NCBI GenBank assembly: GCA_051453625.1
Contig: JBOZIK010000001.1
Location: 67,617,215 to 67,656,135 of the forward strand
DNA from: Welwitschia mirabilis
Taxonomy: Eukaryota; Gnetophyta; Gnetopsida; Welwitschiales
Direction: 5' to 3'
Length of the DNA stretch: 38,921 nt
The position numbers and the translations under genes are program-made. The notes beneath the pieces were generated by a model. It searched no databases. It was not told the DNA's origin and worked only from the letters and a program-made list of their open reading frames with translations. Shown piece by piece: positions 10,024 to 19,880 of this stretch; the first letter of the stretch is position 1, and each line of letters begins with the position of its first letter.

Positions 10024-10470
10024 CTCCCAACTTATCTCTGCTAAACGCCAACCACCGAGGCCGTAAGCAATTACAAAATCGCCTTCTACAAGCCCTTCGT
10101 CAGGAAATTCTCGGATCTGCATGCAAAGCCAAAAATAATTGCATGTAGGCTTTGCAGCAAGTATATGGGTGGTGTTCGAGTTGGAATGAATCCCTTTNNN
10201 NNNNNNNGACAGTTTCTGCTCTGCACATCCTGCAAGAAATAAATAGAAAAACAGCCAAAATGCAAACCCTACAAAACCAAAGAAATAAATCACTTGTAAA
10301 GCAAAAGAGAACTGCAACCCCAGATCTTAAAAAAGAATCTTTCATAAAGAAATGCAATATAAAACCTGTAAAATAAAATAAATTCTAAGTCCAGAACTAG
10401 AATTTTATAGTAAAAGAAGCATGCAAAAGGGCAACAAGCCACTCAAAGAGACTCAGGAATCCTACTGTAA
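10024..10470. other. 3' flank of candidate gene, with a 10-N gap
   Basis: The CpG-rich composition continues to about 10140 and then falls off sharply; 10208-10400 has essentially no CpG. Ten N lie at 10198-10207. AATAAA occurs at 10238-10243 and again near 10285 and could serve as a poly(A) signal for a + strand transcript. Frames on both strands through 10100-10370 are open across the N run but have no recognisable protein. Confidence 0.4.
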
Positions 10471-10482
10471 GCTCTAATATCA
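10471..10482 (-). other. Copia primer-binding-site-like sequence
   Basis: On the minus strand it reads TGATATTAGAGC, matching 10 of 12 to the plant copia primer site for initiator tRNA-Met (TGGTATCAGAGC). Both differences are transitions. It directly adjoins LTR-like sequence starting TATTGAAAATAGAAG. Confidence 0.5.
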
Positions 10483-10484
10483 TT

Positions 10485-10780
10485 TATTGAAAATAGAAGA
10501 ATAAGTAAAATAGAGCAAAACTTTTCTAAAATGAAAATTTTATTTCTCCTTTATTATTACACTAAAAATCTTGCTTTTAAAGGCAATCACACCAATAGGA
10601 TTTTACTAGGGTTTATATGCTTCCCTAGGAGTGTGACTACAGTATGCACTAAAAGCCTTTGCACTATTAAATGGTTATTATTAAGAACTATGGATCTTCA
10701 AGTTAGAGTGGACACTTCTGTGTTAAAACAATATATAAAACCTACTCCATCTATCTTTTTTGGAAGACAACAAATAATCT
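10485..10780 (-). repeat. Probable copia LTR (5' LTR in minus orientation)
   Basis: Follows the primer-site-like sequence. It begins TATTGAAAATAGAAGAA (expected TGTTGA start with one G-to-A change). On the minus strand it has a TATA-like CCTTTAAAAGC and a downstream AATAAAGG stretch, as in an LTR promoter and R region. The right boundary is uncertain because LINE-like coding is recognisable from about 10800. No second copy of this LTR exists in the window to confirm it. Confidence 0.4.
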
Positions 10781-10799
10781 AGGCCACTCTAGCAAAACT

Positions 10800-11960
10800 G
10801 TTTCTAATGCTAAATATCGATTAGATATAACTTCTTAAAATAGCCTTTAGATTTTTTATAAGCTTCTTGGGAGGGAGTCAAACAAAAAGAATAATGAATA
10901 AAACCCAAAATAGATTTAAATATCATGAGTTTTACCACAAATGAAAGCTTCTTAGAATTTCAGTTATGTACCTTCTTTTAAATTTTATTAGGACCTATTT
11001 AGAAATATTACTAGGGGATCAATCAAAATAAAAAAAGAATTCCCAAAACTTTAAAATTTCTATAGCCTAATCAAATGACAAAGAGTGAATAGAGAACTAC
11101 TAGTATAAGCTAGATAAAACAAAAATAAAAGATTTCTCCCAAATTATTTTGGATCCTTAGAATATGCAATATTGGTCTTCTTGTGAACAAGATAGAAGAT
11201 CATTGCTTTATCATGTATAATAATAAAGAAAGAGTCATTTGCAAAATGGATATTAATAAGTTGTTTGAAAATACTACGAATTTTAACCTCATGAATTATG
11301 GCTACTTGTCCATTTGTGTGAATTACATGATATAAAAGATTTAGTTGCTAAAATAAATAGATAAGGATCTAATGGACATTCTTGCCATACTCATTGTTCA
11401 ATATTAAAATTCTTTAAAATACCATGATTAGTAGAAACACATGCATTTGCATCTTTAAATAAATAGGTAACAAGATGGAGAAATTTCTAACCAAATGCTA
11501 GTTTTTCATACATTCTAAAATAAAGCTCAAAGTGAATTTTATCATATGCCTACATAATCAAGCTTGATAAAGACTACATCTTAATAAAAATCTTTTAGTA
11601 ATCACATTTCTTGTGATGTAGCAATAACATTATTGAGTACGTACTTGCGTATGATAAAATTAGACTACTCATTACAAATAATATTAAGAAAACAGATTGA
11701 AGCAAAAGTGCTAAAATTTTATATTAAATATCAAGTTTAATATATGTTTGTTAATCTTAGTTAGTGATGAGATAAGTATCTATGAATTTGGCAAGAAGTT
11801 GAATAAGTTCTTGATTAATAGTAGATTCAAAAAAGCCCTTGTAAATGATTTCTTGAAGCACATGTTAGTAGTCTTATCCTATAGGATTTCCATCAACTAA
11901 ATTGAAACAAGCTCTTGCAGAGTAATATTCTTTTTTTAAAAGAGTATTATTAGCTAGAGT
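10800..11960 (-). pseudogene. LINE (L1-like) reverse transcriptase relic
   Basis: Minus-strand reading from right to left recovers the non-LTR RT motif series. SNFIIRKYVLNNVIATSQEM lies at about 11620-11690 (family: SAFIxGRxILDN). A block like IKLDY then YDKIHFELYFRMYEKLAFG at about 11495-11570 matches the family's KLDxxKAYDRxxW and GFG. ECPLDPYLFILATKSF at about 11330-11390 matches QGCPLSPYLF. INIHFANDSFFII at about 11230-11262 carries the catalytic box, decayed from FADD. GGRxTLI-like sequence lies near 10915-10950. Many stops and frame changes, so long dead. It would copy RNA at a nicked target in the nucleus. Confidence 0.8.
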
Positions 11961-12918
11961 TATTTTACTAGGAATAAAAATTGCATTTTTATGAAATAAG
12001 GTAACAATAAAAACATTATGTTAAAGATAGCTACAAAGTAATGCACTACAAAACTTAAAATATCATCTACCTCATGGAATAAAGAATTATCATTAAAATA
12101 TCATCTACCTCATGGAATAAAGAATTATCAGTAACCAATTGAAAGAGACCTTAATTTTCACTAGAATTTGAATTTAAAAATTTAGAAAACTCTTTACAAT
12201 CATCATCCTAAATTCACAACAAGGTAATCTACTTTTGATTAAAATACAAAAGGTAAAGTAGATATCCTGGGCTTATAAATGCTTTATAGCATTAGCTAAT
12301 AAGAATTGAATTTGAACATCAAGTGGATTCTATGAGATTTAATGAGATAAAAAGTTAACCATAGAAGAAATACATTCATATTTTTTATAACTAGGTATAG
12401 CTAACTATTTCTAAGACTAGCAATCATAATACCTATTTCTTCATGTAGTGGGATGTTACTAAGCCAATCAACTAGAAAAGTGAGCAAGACAAGTTTTGGT
12501 ATTCTTCAAAATTTGAGCCAATCTTAATATTTTCCTTTTTTCAAGGTATAAGTCTGATAATGCAATCAAAATAGGAATTAGTTTTTAGAATAATTAATTA
12601 TATGAAAGTTAAAATTTTGAAAATTAGAAAATGATCTATAGAAGTGCATCCATTAGCACTTTAAAAGTAAATTAAGAAGCCTAAATAGTAACCAAATTAA
12701 TAATAAAAATGATCTAACCTACTCACAATGTGAATAAGATCATATCTATAATTACTCAAGTAAAAAAAAAACATTTAGAGTAGGAATGGAATAAAATTAC
12801 AAATCATTGTCAGCCAAAAAAAATTATTTTTTAAATGTCATTCAAGAAAAAAGTTTTAAATCTTCCAGTGAATGGAAAACACCACCTAATTTATCTTTTA
12901 AAAATCTTAAAATATTAA
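11961..12918 (-). other. Probable upstream LINE sequence, strongly decayed
   Basis: It lies where the LINE endonuclease-RT linker and endonuclease would be expected on the minus strand, but I cannot recover a convincing endonuclease motif. It ends at the target duplication of the Athila-like insertion at 12919. A perfect short tandem duplication sits inside it at 12056-12130. Confidence 0.35.
12056..12130. repeat. Perfect 38-bp tandem duplication
   Basis: TAAAATATCATCTACCTCAT and the following bases repeat with a period of 38 bp (starts at 12056 and 12094) with no mismatch over 37 bp. Perfect identity inside otherwise heavily mutated sequence shows a recent local duplication, for example by replication slippage, or an assembly artefact. 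Confidence 0.9.
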
Positions 12919-12923
12919 AATAT
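12919..12923. repeat. Target-site duplication AATAT (left copy)
   Basis: AATAT at 12919-12923 directly precedes LTR C, and AATAT at 18885-18889 directly follows LTR D. The 5-bp length is what gypsy integrases make. It fixes the element ends at 12924 and 18884. AT-rich context makes chance agreement possible but modest. Confidence 0.7.
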
Positions 12924-14383
12924 TATTAACATGTAAAAATTGACATTTATATCAAATATTTTAGACCAAGTTATTGTAAATGAATACATTAATTTAATTG
13001 TTTTAGTCATAAAATATGTCTTCTATTATTTTTAAAATAAAACTTAATATTAAGTTTTTCTATATGGAAATTGCAAATCTTTAGCTACATTTTGAAACAC
13101 ATAGAGGAAGATGGACACAATTCCACAAAAACACTAGTGGTAATGGAAACATGAGGTTGTGACATGTAGTAGTAGCATTGAAAGTCATGTGGTAGAGGCA
13201 TGTGGAGGGAACATTAAGGACATTTCGTGATAGTGCTAGTTGATAGAGGAATTTGGCTCCAAAAGCCACATATTGGATTCATCATGATGAAGATTCCACC
13301 TAACGCTATATAATGATCTTCACCAAATGCTACAAGACAACTTCCATAAAATGCTAAATGATGAAGATTTTACCTAATGTTAGAGGATAGAATCTTCACT
13401 ACATAATGCTGTAAGATAACCTCTATTAAATGCTACAAGATATAATTTTATCTACCTAATGCAAAATGATGAAGATTCTACCTAGTGTTAGAGGACAGAA
13501 TCTTCACTACTTAATGCTATAAGGTAATATCTACCAGATGCTATAAGATAGAATTTTATCTACCTAATGCTAAATGCTGAAAATTATACCTAATGCTATA
13601 AGCCAAAGGCTCTCAACCATCTTGACCCTATCCTCGCTTATGAAAGGATCTTGGACCTTCATTTGTAATCATCCTTTATGTGGGCAAAGCATGAAACCTT
13701 TGAAGCATTAAGACACAATGGCATTCTGAGTGTTTCCTTAGGGAGTGAGCTTTTTGTAAGGATCTTGAAAAGTTCTTCTTATTCCTTCATCTTTAATGTA
13801 ATATACATTTTCTTAATTTAATAATTAAGAGTTATTTCCTTTTAATTGTTAGTTTCAAATTCAATTTTATACGAGGAATGCTCAAGGGATAACATGCTAT
13901 CTAATTTTACTTTGATTACTGAGTGGATTTGATTAGATAATTGGTTTATAATATTAATATTTTAAAAGATCTTATGCACTTCAGTGTATACTTTCCATTT
14001 TTATTATAAGGTTATGGGATCAGTGACTATCAAATTCACCAACACTCAAATGGTGAATGAGATCATATCACCATGATCTATGCTTTTATACTTGATGATC
14101 TAAGTTTCTATTTCAGAATAGTATTATGTATGATCTATTAAGGACTTACAAGAAGATGAATTGAGTAACTTGGAGCTTGCTTACTTCCCACCTTCTAGAT
14201 GAAGTTTCAAAACTAATTTCTCAATTCCTTCTTCTTTTTCTTTTCTTTTACTTTCTTTTTGTAACTTGCAAGTTAGTAAAATTTAGTAAAGTTTCTATTT
14301 ATTTAACCCTAATCATCCTTATGAAAGAATGATAACTAAGTGTGAACCTAGTTTAAAATCTAGTTCATTATACTACATCAAAT
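12924..14383 (+). repeat. Athila-like LTR C (5' LTR of element 3)
   Basis: Begins TATTAACATGTAAAAATTG (TG start changed to TA) and ends near ATACTACATCAAATG. Closest to LTRs A and D: GTTGTGACATGTAG, GAGGCATGTGGAGG, and four TACCTAATGCTA-type blocks at 13300-13600. The TATA site is mutated (CTTATGAAAGG near 13637). About 1.46 kb. Confidence 0.85.
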
Positions 14384-14389
14384 GGATTT

Positions 14390-14407
14390 TGACATAGTTA
14401 CTAGGGA
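14390..14407 (+). other. tRNA-Asp primer-binding-site relic (element 3)
   Basis: TGACATAGTTACTAGGGA aligns without gaps to the complement of the plant tRNA-Asp 3' end (TGGCGCCGTTGCCGGGGA) with 11 of 18 identities; six of the seven differences are transitions. It sits at the same offset after the LTR as in element 4. Confidence 0.6.
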
Positions 14408-16391
14408 TAATAGTATGATAGCAACTCAAAGAAGCACTAGTTTTTCTTATTGCAAGTTTTATATATATTTTTTATTTTTTTAGCGATGGTTACTCATCCT
14501 TTTTAGTGATACCTAGACTGGTCCTTTTTTTCTTTCTTTTATGCACTTTTCAGTGGTTGGTACTGGTCCTTCTAGTAATACCCAAATTGTTCCTATTTAG
14601 ATTTGTTTTTGTTTTTGTTCTAACCTGTTCTTGTATAGATCTAACCATTGATTTATAGGTTTCCTTAAGGAGAAAACTTAAAAACTTAAAATTTAACTTA
14701 CATAGTGAATTTTCAATTTTTGTACATTTTTAATTCAGGTATTATGTGAGCTCACTATTTAAAAACACTAAAATTCTTAAATTTTTAAATAAAATTTCAT
14801 TAAGTGTGGATTTTGTGTGTGCTCGCATTTTTATTTTTGTCTTTGCTTTTTATGACCCTACAACATTGTTTCATCTACAAGATATTTGTGAAGCTCTATA
14901 ATTTTCTATAACATTAACTCTCATCCTAACAAACGTTATTATCTTACCTGATCAATGTCATTGGCTATTTGCATAGAACACTCTATAAAAATCATAGAAT
15001 TCTTTTTCCACTCAAAAAATTTAAATAATCAAGAAAACATGAATCTTAAAGTTAAAATCAAAATTCATTTTCTTTTAAAACTTATCATGAGTTGAGTGCA
15101 TAATTTGTTTGACACATCTTTTAAACCCTAATTTATCTATAAAAATAGTGATAATTCCTACAACACTTCAAATTGTATTCAACATAACTGTAGGTGATTA
15201 CATTAGGCCCAAGAAAACTTTAAGGAATTTCATCTAACCTAATCACCATAACCCTTATCCTTAATCATCCTCTTCATATTTATTTGATTAACATCATTCA
15301 CATTCCAATCAAACTCATTATTCTAAATTCAAAACACCTTACTCTTAATAAGAGTTTGATCCTATGTTTTTTGCCACTTATTATGATCCTTATTCCTTTT
15401 TAACCTATTAATCCACTTCATACCTTAATTTTTATCTTTTATCTTTTCATGAATACCCCTTGTCTTATCTTTCATATTCTTCATCATTTAATCAATACCC
15501 TCCATTTTTCAAAACTTAACAACCCTCTTTAAATTCCTTGAAAAACACCCTTACAAGATTCATGGAAGCTAAAACGCAAATAAACCAAAGCCTTAAGCAA
15601 AATATCTAATAGTTAAACCAATTCTATACTTAAAATCTTTAGTACACTTAACCAACAAGAATAGAAAGAGCTTCCTACATACTTTAAACCTAATCTAAAA
15701 AAATTGAAAGGATTAAGGATAGTCAAAGTGATGAAACTCGATCATATCTATTAGGAATGAGGAACAACCATGTGAAAAAGGACATACCTTAGGGAGATGC
15801 ACAAAAATGGATAATCCATTAAGTTATATCAACAAATAAAACTTTGCATCATAACTAGTATCACTTAAGCAATTGCATGTATAAGAATCCGTTAATGATC
15901 ATAATAAGGAAAAAAAAACATTAACAAAGAGCCTAGACATGATCCATTTTTATCTCCTTGTCAAAAACTCAATGTATCAATCATTGCATGTTTGTCTTAT
16001 CTATTAAGCAAGACTGAATCCTTAGTAAAGAGGACAAGAATTCTAAGGAAATGGAATAAACTTTCAAAGATCATGACTCTTATAATTCATTTTTGTCTTC
16101 CCAACACAAGATCTTTTATGAGTTGTTGACTAAGCATAAACAAGATAAGGGATGAATTACTACTAATCTTAAATGCGTAAAACTTTCTACTTATGCTAAG
16201 GTTATTTCTAAATTCATAAACTCATGCATAAAAATTTATATGAATTCCCTTCTACTTCAAAATACTTCGCAAAGTTTTGAATCATCTGATAGTTGTTTCC
16301 ACACTCTTGAGCCTTCATATACATTTTTTTAGGATAATTTTATCTCTTATCTTTAATTTATTTTACAAAAAAGTAAAAGATGTAGAAACAT
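14408..16391 (+). other. Element 3 leader and unrecognised interior
   Basis: The first 250 bp match the leader of element 4, including the twice-repeated module AGTGGTTGGTACTGGTCC with downstream AGTAATACCCAAA (about 14487-14525 and 14550-14598). From about 15100 to 15700 the + strand is rich in C, T and A with few G, and has no open frame. A gag motif comparable to 29256-29690 was not found. No independent gene. Confidence 0.55.
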
Positions 16392-16604
16392 ATGTTCTTG
16401 ATGATCTCTTGCTTAAAACATTACAAGCACTTCCATTTGTATAATTATTTACTTAAACCCTTTCACTTAGAAATTTTCAAATTTTATCTCCTTAATTTTA
16501 TCCATTTGCCCCTTCCATTTTCTAATAATTCCACCAAACCAATAAAACATCCACATTGTTCATTCATCTATAAGTTCTTCAGACTTACTGACCTAGGTTC
16601 ATGA
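16392..16604 (+). pseudogene. Athila-like integrase C-terminus relic (element 3)
   Basis: The open stretch of 70 codons is mostly a shifted frame, but its end, HCSFIYKFFRLTDLGS, aligns with HPFIPMFYEFIRLTDLS at the end of the integrase in element 4 (to 34334). It is followed by the same non-coding block. It is the only pol remnant left in this element. Confidence 0.65.
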
Positions 16605-17632
16605 CCCCTAAATAAAAATCAATAATAAATGGTCTTGTATCACCTAAGTAATAGTTGAGATTAAGTTTACTTATGAGTTTTTAAAGGAGAGTTACACTTA
16701 TTTTAAGTGTGATTAATAAAAATTCATTCACTTATGGCCTCTAATTTTATTACTCTTGATTGAAAAAGGTGGGATTTACCTTCACGTGTGTTCCTTAAAT
16801 ATAGAGCCTTTAATGAGGACAATATTTGTCCTAACTAGGATAACGAACCAATGAACCCTTAATATGCATAAAAAATTGGCTATGGGAAGATGAAGAAAAG
16901 AAAATCATATGCCTCTTTTCCAAATGTACATTAAAGGCTTAAACTAAGGTCATTTATTTTAGTAGAAATGAAAAATTATGAAAAGTCAAAGATGGGAATT
17001 GGATGCGATGTTTTGTTATCTTTTAACTTTTATACTTAGGATTTATGATAATTTCTTAAATTTGTAAAGGTTACTTAATTGAGACTACACTCAACTGAGT
17101 TCAAGATCCACTAAAAGATATACCAAAAAAAAATCCATTAACTTAAATAGATTTGCTCATTTATTTATTAGTTAATGGTTTAGTCCATTTTCATTTTCAT
17201 CTCCATCACCCATTGCATCTCACCCTCACCTCATAAAAATAAACTTTTTAGGGTTTAACTTTTACTTAGAATTTTTAAGAAGAAATAACATAGTTGTTTC
17301 ATATTTTTTCCCTTTTCATAAGCTTAGTTTCATTATTCTATGTGGTTTTAAATAAAAGGACTCATCATAATCTTTCTAAGGCTATGTTCTCAAATGATTT
17401 AAATACTATTCATTACATAACCTTGAAAACAAACTTTAGTTTTAATTTGGAGTTATGACATCTATTTGTCATCAAATTTTTCATTTAGATGCCATAGAAA
17501 ATTGGCCATAAAAGTTTTCAAAGTTATATCCTTCACATAAATGAGCATTTCAACTTAAACAATTTTTCCATGTTTAACCATATTATTATTAATTTTTTGT
17601 TAAGGCACTAGTAAAAGTCTAGTTAGGGGATG
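16605..17632 (+). repeat. Athila-like element 3, 3' internal region
   Basis: Matches 34335-35605 and 2057-3323: CACCTAAGTAATAGTTGAGA, TGGGAAGATGAAGAAAAGAA, then a block shortened by about 200 bp, lacking the paired 70-bp sub-repeats near 16925. It ends GTTAGGGGATG, the polypurine tract just before LTR D. Confidence 0.8.
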
Positions 17633-18884
17633 TGTTAACATGGAAAAATTGACATTTATATCAAGTGTTTTAGGCCAACTTATTGTAAACAAAGACATTA
17701 ATATTTATTCTATTGTTTTTAAAATAAAATTTAATATTATGTTTTTCTTTATGAAAATTGTAAATCTTTAGCTATATAATTTCACACAAAACAACAGTGG
17801 CAATGGAAACATAAGGTGGTGACATGTAGCAACAGCATTAGAAGATAGGTGGCAGATGTATGTGGAGGTAGCATTAGAGACATATGGTGATAGCATTAGT
17901 TGGTAGAGGAATCTGGATCCAAAGATCACATGTTGAACTCATCATGATGAAGGTTCCATCTAATGATGAATATTCTACCTATCTACCAAAAACTAAATGA
18001 TGAAGATTTTATCTAATTATAGAGGATAGAATCTTATCTACTTAATGCTATAAAACAACCTTAACCAAATACTATAAAAAAGAATCTTATCCACCTAATA
18101 CTAAATGACGATTCTATCTAATGCTACAAGACAAAGGCTCTTAACCATCTTAATCCTACCCTCACCTATAAAAGGGCCTTTAGCTTTCATTTGTAATCAT
18201 TCTTCATTTGGATAAAGCATGAAGGCTTTAGAGCATTAAGGTGTAATGTTCTTTTGAGTACTTTCTTGGAGAGTGAAATTAATTTCAAGGATCTTGAGGG
18301 ATCCTTTCTTATTCCTTCATCTCTAATCNNNNNNNNNNCTATAGTTGTTACTTTTGATTATTAGTTTCAATTTACTTTTATCTAAGAATGCTTATTAATG
18401 CACTATCAATTTCTACTTTGGTCATTAAATGGATTTGACTTGTTAATTGATCTTCATATTTATAGTTTCATAGATCTTATGCATTACAAGTTCACACTTT
18501 CTATTTTTATTGCAAGGTTGTGAAGGATTAGTAACTATCAAATTCACTAACACTTAAATGATGAATGAGGTTATGTCATCATGACCTAAGCATTTACACC
18601 TGATGGTATGACTTTTGTTTCATGATAGTGTTGCAAATGTTCGAGTAAGAATATGTATAAGAATAAATTGAGTGACTTGAAGTTTGCTTTCTTCCCACTT
18701 TCCCTATGAAGTTTCATAACATTTCTTAAATTCCTCTTCTTTTTCTTTCCTTTTATTTTCTTTAATTTCTAAACTTGTAAGTTAGCAAGATTATGTAAAT
18801 TTTATTTAGCTAACCCCCAATTAGAAGAATAATAACTAGGTTTATAACTCAGTTTTAAATCTAGACATTATAAAACAATGAATA
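17633..18884 (+). repeat. Athila-like LTR D (3' LTR of element 3)
   Basis: Starts TGTTAACATGGAAAAATTG and ends ATTATAAAACAATGAATA, giving ends TGTT and AATA (originally AACA). Pairs with LTR C. Ten N at 18329-18338 stand where LTR C has about 31 bp, so the gap size is nominal. About 1.25 kb. Confidence 0.85.
18167..18173 (+). promoter_or_regulatory. TATA box of LTR D
   Basis: TATAAAA in CTCACCTATAAAAGGGCC, the best preserved LTR promoter box of this subfamily in the window. Confidence 0.7.
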
Positions 18885-18889
18885 AATAT
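18885..18889. repeat. Target-site duplication AATAT (right copy)
   Basis: Right partner of 12919-12923, directly after LTR D. Confidence 0.7.
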
Positions 18890-19407
18890 CATATAAAAAT
18901 TTACAAATTTCATGTAATACGAAGCATAAATGGAGAAAATTTCAAAACTATTAAATCTCAAGTAAAGATAGCTTGAACTGCTTATCATCAATGATCCTAA
19001 TGTGAATTATAATTAGAGTAAGAAAGATTTTTAGAACTAAATGAATTTCATCTTCTTATTCATTAGATCTTACTAGTATTAAACATGCAACATCATGCAT
19101 TTGACTAGGACTACAAAGTGGCACTGAGCAAAATATAACTTAATTTAACTAAATTTCAATGGAGTGGAATGAAGTGGAGTGAATAATAGATAACTTACAG
19201 ATAACTCATAGTAGAGAAAAACGAACATAAGATCACTAGAGAAATGACTCACAGTTAACTAAGGCTGAATAAAAGTTTGAATAAATGATCAAAATCTACC
19301 AAAGTGTCATAATAAGATGAGGTGAGATAAAAATAACATAAAGCTAAGGTTTCCTAAGGAAAATAAATCTAAAGCACATGACCATGGTGCAAGATCCTTG
19401 TGCCTCA
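18890..19407 (-). repeat. Putative 3' LTR of copia element 2
   Basis: It lies between the target duplication of element 3 and a purine tract on the minus strand (19412-19424), the place of a copia 3' LTR. On the minus strand it would start TGAGGCACAAGGATC. No second copy is present to prove it, and it does not obviously match 10485-10780, so this is a positional inference. The left end may be LINE sequence instead. Confidence 0.3.
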
Positions 19408-19411
19408 ACGA

Positions 19412-19424
19412 TTCCCCCTTTAAC
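19412..19424 (-). other. Polypurine tract of copia element 2
   Basis: TTCCCCCTTTAAC on the + strand, i.e. GTTAAAGGGGGAA on the minus strand, downstream of the copia RNase H relic in its reading direction. Such tracts prime plus-strand DNA synthesis next to the 3' LTR. Confidence 0.45.
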
Positions 19425-19880
19425 ATGGGAAGGTGTCTTCTTTTAAGAAAACCAAAGTGCAAAGAAGGAAATCTTGGGAATGCAACTTATTATAGAAAAT
19501 CCTCTAAAGAGTTGTTATGTGAGGGGACTACTTCATTGCAGAAGTAGTTAATGTATTGCTACATATCCCATATCAGATAGAACTCTTATTGAATTACACA
19601 TTCTTGTATTGCTAGGGTAGAGTATACTACACAGCTTATGGTACTAGGACAAAATTGTACTACACATCCCATACTAATAGAATAAAAAGTGGCTTTAAAT
19701 AGAAGCTTAAAAGTCAATTAAATCTTCTAATACATAGAGAAAATGAGTTACAATTAATTCATAGTCAATTCAATTTTGGATTCAAAGTGATAAAACTTCT
19801 CTTAACTAAGAAAATAGTCAATCATAGAGCAAATAGTCTACTATTTGTTCTATGATTGAACAATATATATGCATAATCAT
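19425..19880. other. Copia element 2, 3' untranslated region, no gene seen
   Basis: No coding motif. Three spaced near-copies of a CTACACATCCCATA-like block (about 19558, 19628 and 19662) suggest decayed short direct repeats. Contains the foldback at 19818-19859. Confidence 0.4.
19818..19859. repeat. 42-nt near-perfect foldback
   Basis: Left arm 19818-19836 (TCAATCATAGAGCAAATAG) and right arm 19841-19859 (CTATTTGTTCTATGATTGA) pair over 19 positions with one G-T wobble, around the 4-base loop TCTA. The symmetry ends abruptly on both sides. Such pairing is rare by chance even in AT-rich DNA. It is too short and simple for a typical terminator or MITE. Confidence 0.9.

Larger units (their letters stand above)
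4618..10780 (-). mobile_element. Ty1/copia element 1, degenerate, 3' end truncated
   Basis: Read on the minus strand, the order is copia-type: gag (start at 8200), zinc knuckle, protease, GAG-pre-integrase, integrase, RT. RNase H and the 3' LTR are missing because Athila LTR B abuts the RT at 4617. A primer-site-like sequence (10471-10482) and LTR-like sequence (from 10485) lie unusually far, about 2.27 kb, upstream of gag. Either this family has a very long leader, foreign sequence was acquired there, or that LTR belongs to another copy. The family recurs at 19881-21640. Confidence 0.6.
12924..18884 (+). mobile_element. Athila-like element 3, internally deleted, both LTRs
   Basis: Two LTRs (C and D) in the same orientation, a primer-binding-site relic after LTR C, a purine tract (AGGGGATG) before LTR D, and a 5-bp target duplication. 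The interior of about 3.25 kb compares with about 7.5 kb in element 4. It has leader, an uncharacterised pyrimidine-biased stretch, the extreme integrase end and the 3' internal region, but no protease, RT or RNase H motif I could find. It is a deletion derivative, either non-autonomous before insertion or deleted afterwards. Confidence 0.8.

Noticed and set aside
9737-10051. Minus-strand 104-codon frame rich in Ser and Leu
   Set aside because: Exact antisense of the Glu/Lys-rich + strand frame, the usual shadow pattern.
9958-10317. Minus-strand frame with DEGLVEGDFVIAYGLGGW-like text
   Set aside because: Spans the 10-N gap and overlaps the + strand frame with better composition. Its neighbours are Phe/Leu/Cys-rich antisense-like sequence. 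Not excluded, but weaker than the + strand reading.
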